Part shown: positions 63,595-64,000 of the stretch, piece after piece | Numbering within the stretch: the stretch's first letter is position 1 | Layout: each line of letters begins with the position of its first letter | Source: Streptomyces rimosus | Lineage (GTDB): Bacteria; Actinomycetota; Actinomycetes; Streptomycetales; Streptomycetaceae | DNA: 64,000 nt | Assembly: GCF_008704655.1 (NCBI RefSeq) | Contig: NZ_CP023688.1 | Coordinates: 7,322,501 to 7,386,500 of the forward strand | Reading direction: 5' to 3' | Notes under the pieces: generated by a model | Database searches by the model: none | What the model was told of the DNA's origin: nothing | Seen by the model: the letters and a program-made list of their open reading frames with translations, nothing else | Program-made: the position numbers and the translations under genes

Positions 63595-64000
63595 GGCGGC
63601 CGGTGCCGCCGGAGCGGCGCTGCTGCTCGCACTGACCGCGGCCTGTGGCAGCCGGCTCCCGGAGAGCGCCTTCGAGGACCGCCGGGGCACGCCCGCGACC
63701 GGCCCGGCACGCGAGCCGATCACCGTGGGGATCATCACCAGCACGACGAGTCCGGTGGGCGGCGAGGCGTTCACCGGACCGCGGGACGGCGCGCTGGCGT
63801 ACTTCGCCGCGCTCAACCGGAACGGCGGTGTCAACGGGCGGCCGGTACGCCCGGTCACCTGCGACGACGGGGGCAGCGGCGTCGGCAACAACGAGTGCGT
63901 GCGCAAACTGCTCACCGACGAGAAGGTGTTCGCGCTGGTCGCGACCACCGCGCTGGACTACGCGGGTGCGCCCCGGGTCTCCGCCGCCGGCGTTCCCGAC
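63572..64000 (+). CDS. LivK-like substrate-binding lipoprotein, 3' truncated by window
   Basis: The first 143 codons are visible. MRARRAAEAAGAAGAALLLA leads to a lipobox LTAAC at about residues 21-25. Then EPITVGIITSTTSPVGGEAF and GALAYFAALNRNGGVNGRPV match the start of branched-chain-amino-acid binding proteins. ATG 63572 lies within the end of the preceding lipoprotein gene, so translation is coupled. It presumably delivers substrate to the fused Liv transporter encoded divergently. The rest lies outside the window. Confidence 0.9.
   Translation, partial: MRARRAAEAAGAAGAALLLALTAACGSRLPESAFEDRRGTPATGPAREPITVGIITSTTSPVGGEAFTGPRDGALAYFAALNRNGGVNGRPVRPVTCDDGGSGVGNNECVRKLLTDEKVFALVATTALDYAGAPRVSAAGVPD

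Noticed and set aside
60657..63635. 992-codon plus-strand frame across the Liv operon
   Set aside because: Antisense shadow of the fused transporter: Arg/Gly/Gln-rich, no domain. The real plus-strand genes here are the two lipoproteins.

Overview
The window is a 64 kb piece of a high-GC actinobacterial chromosome, almost certainly Streptomyces. The evidence is extreme third-position GC, frequent GTG/TTG starts, ATGA/GTGA stop-start overlaps, a desferrioxamine (des) operon with DmdR/IdeR-type iron boxes, and a run of genes in the order known from actinobacterial cores (tlyA, NAD kinase, recN, pyrG, Nudix hydrolase, ald, parA, scpA, scpB, rluB, chorismate mutase, prephenate dehydrogenase, cmk, plsC, der). 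No mobile element, CRISPR array or tRNA gene was recognised.

Layout. 1-1280: 3' third of a 23S rRNA gene, 5S rRNA and a strong terminator, the end of an rrn operon. 1348-3450: a large Arg/Asp/Gly-repeat protein with a TPR-like domain. 3.5-17.0 kb: an iron island, with desABCD (minus strand), a ferric-siderophore reductase, a substrate-binding lipoprotein, and two FecCD permeases plus a FecE ATPase. Two iron boxes sit before desA and between the binding protein and the first permease. A DUF1015 gene and a HAD phosphatase are embedded in it. 17.0-27.7 kb: SCP2-like protein, tlyA, nadK and recN, with a minus-strand block of S41 peptidase, CPBP protease and FtsX-type permease, then an MraY/WecA-like membrane protein and a GT4 glycosyltransferase. 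27.8-35.9 kb: an accessory catabolic block with a LysE exporter, a PucR regulator, a LacI regulator whose 3' end is repeated in degenerate tandem copies, a GH16-GH64 beta-1,3-glucanase operon behind a palindromic operator, and a GH15 enzyme.

36.2-47.8 kb: pyrG, Nudix hydrolase, a STAND ATPase with an altered Walker A lysine, alanine dehydrogenase, then a chromosome-organisation cluster (ParA, an RHH-like partner, ScpA, ScpB) and the pseudouridine synthase RluB. A large inverted intergenic repeat separates the ParA and Scp parts. 47.8-51.0 kb: an ADP-ribosylglycohydrolase behind a palindrome that covers its ribosome binding site, two convergent RlaP-like nucleotidyltransferases, and a YidB-like protein. 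51.1-55.6 kb: chorismate mutase, prephenate dehydrogenase, cmk, plsC and der, mostly stop-start coupled. 55.7-59.0 kb: two hypothetical genes and two secreted Rpf-domain cell-wall hydrolases. 59.0-64.0 kb: a branched-chain-amino-acid-type ABC system whose two permeases and one ATPase are fused into a single 903-residue protein, with a separate LivF-like ATPase, an Mtb12-like lipoprotein and a truncated LivK-like binding protein at the window edge.

Functionally the iron island can make desferrioxamine, re-import its ferric complex and reduce it, all apparently under iron repression. The core run carries translation, DNA-repair, nucleotide and chromosome-segregation functions. The accessory blocks (beta-glucan use, ADP-ribose/nucleotidyl transfer, fused Liv transporter) hold the most unusual features. 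All assignments come from reading translated sequence and motifs; no database search was possible. Gene names from other genomes are recalled, not checked.
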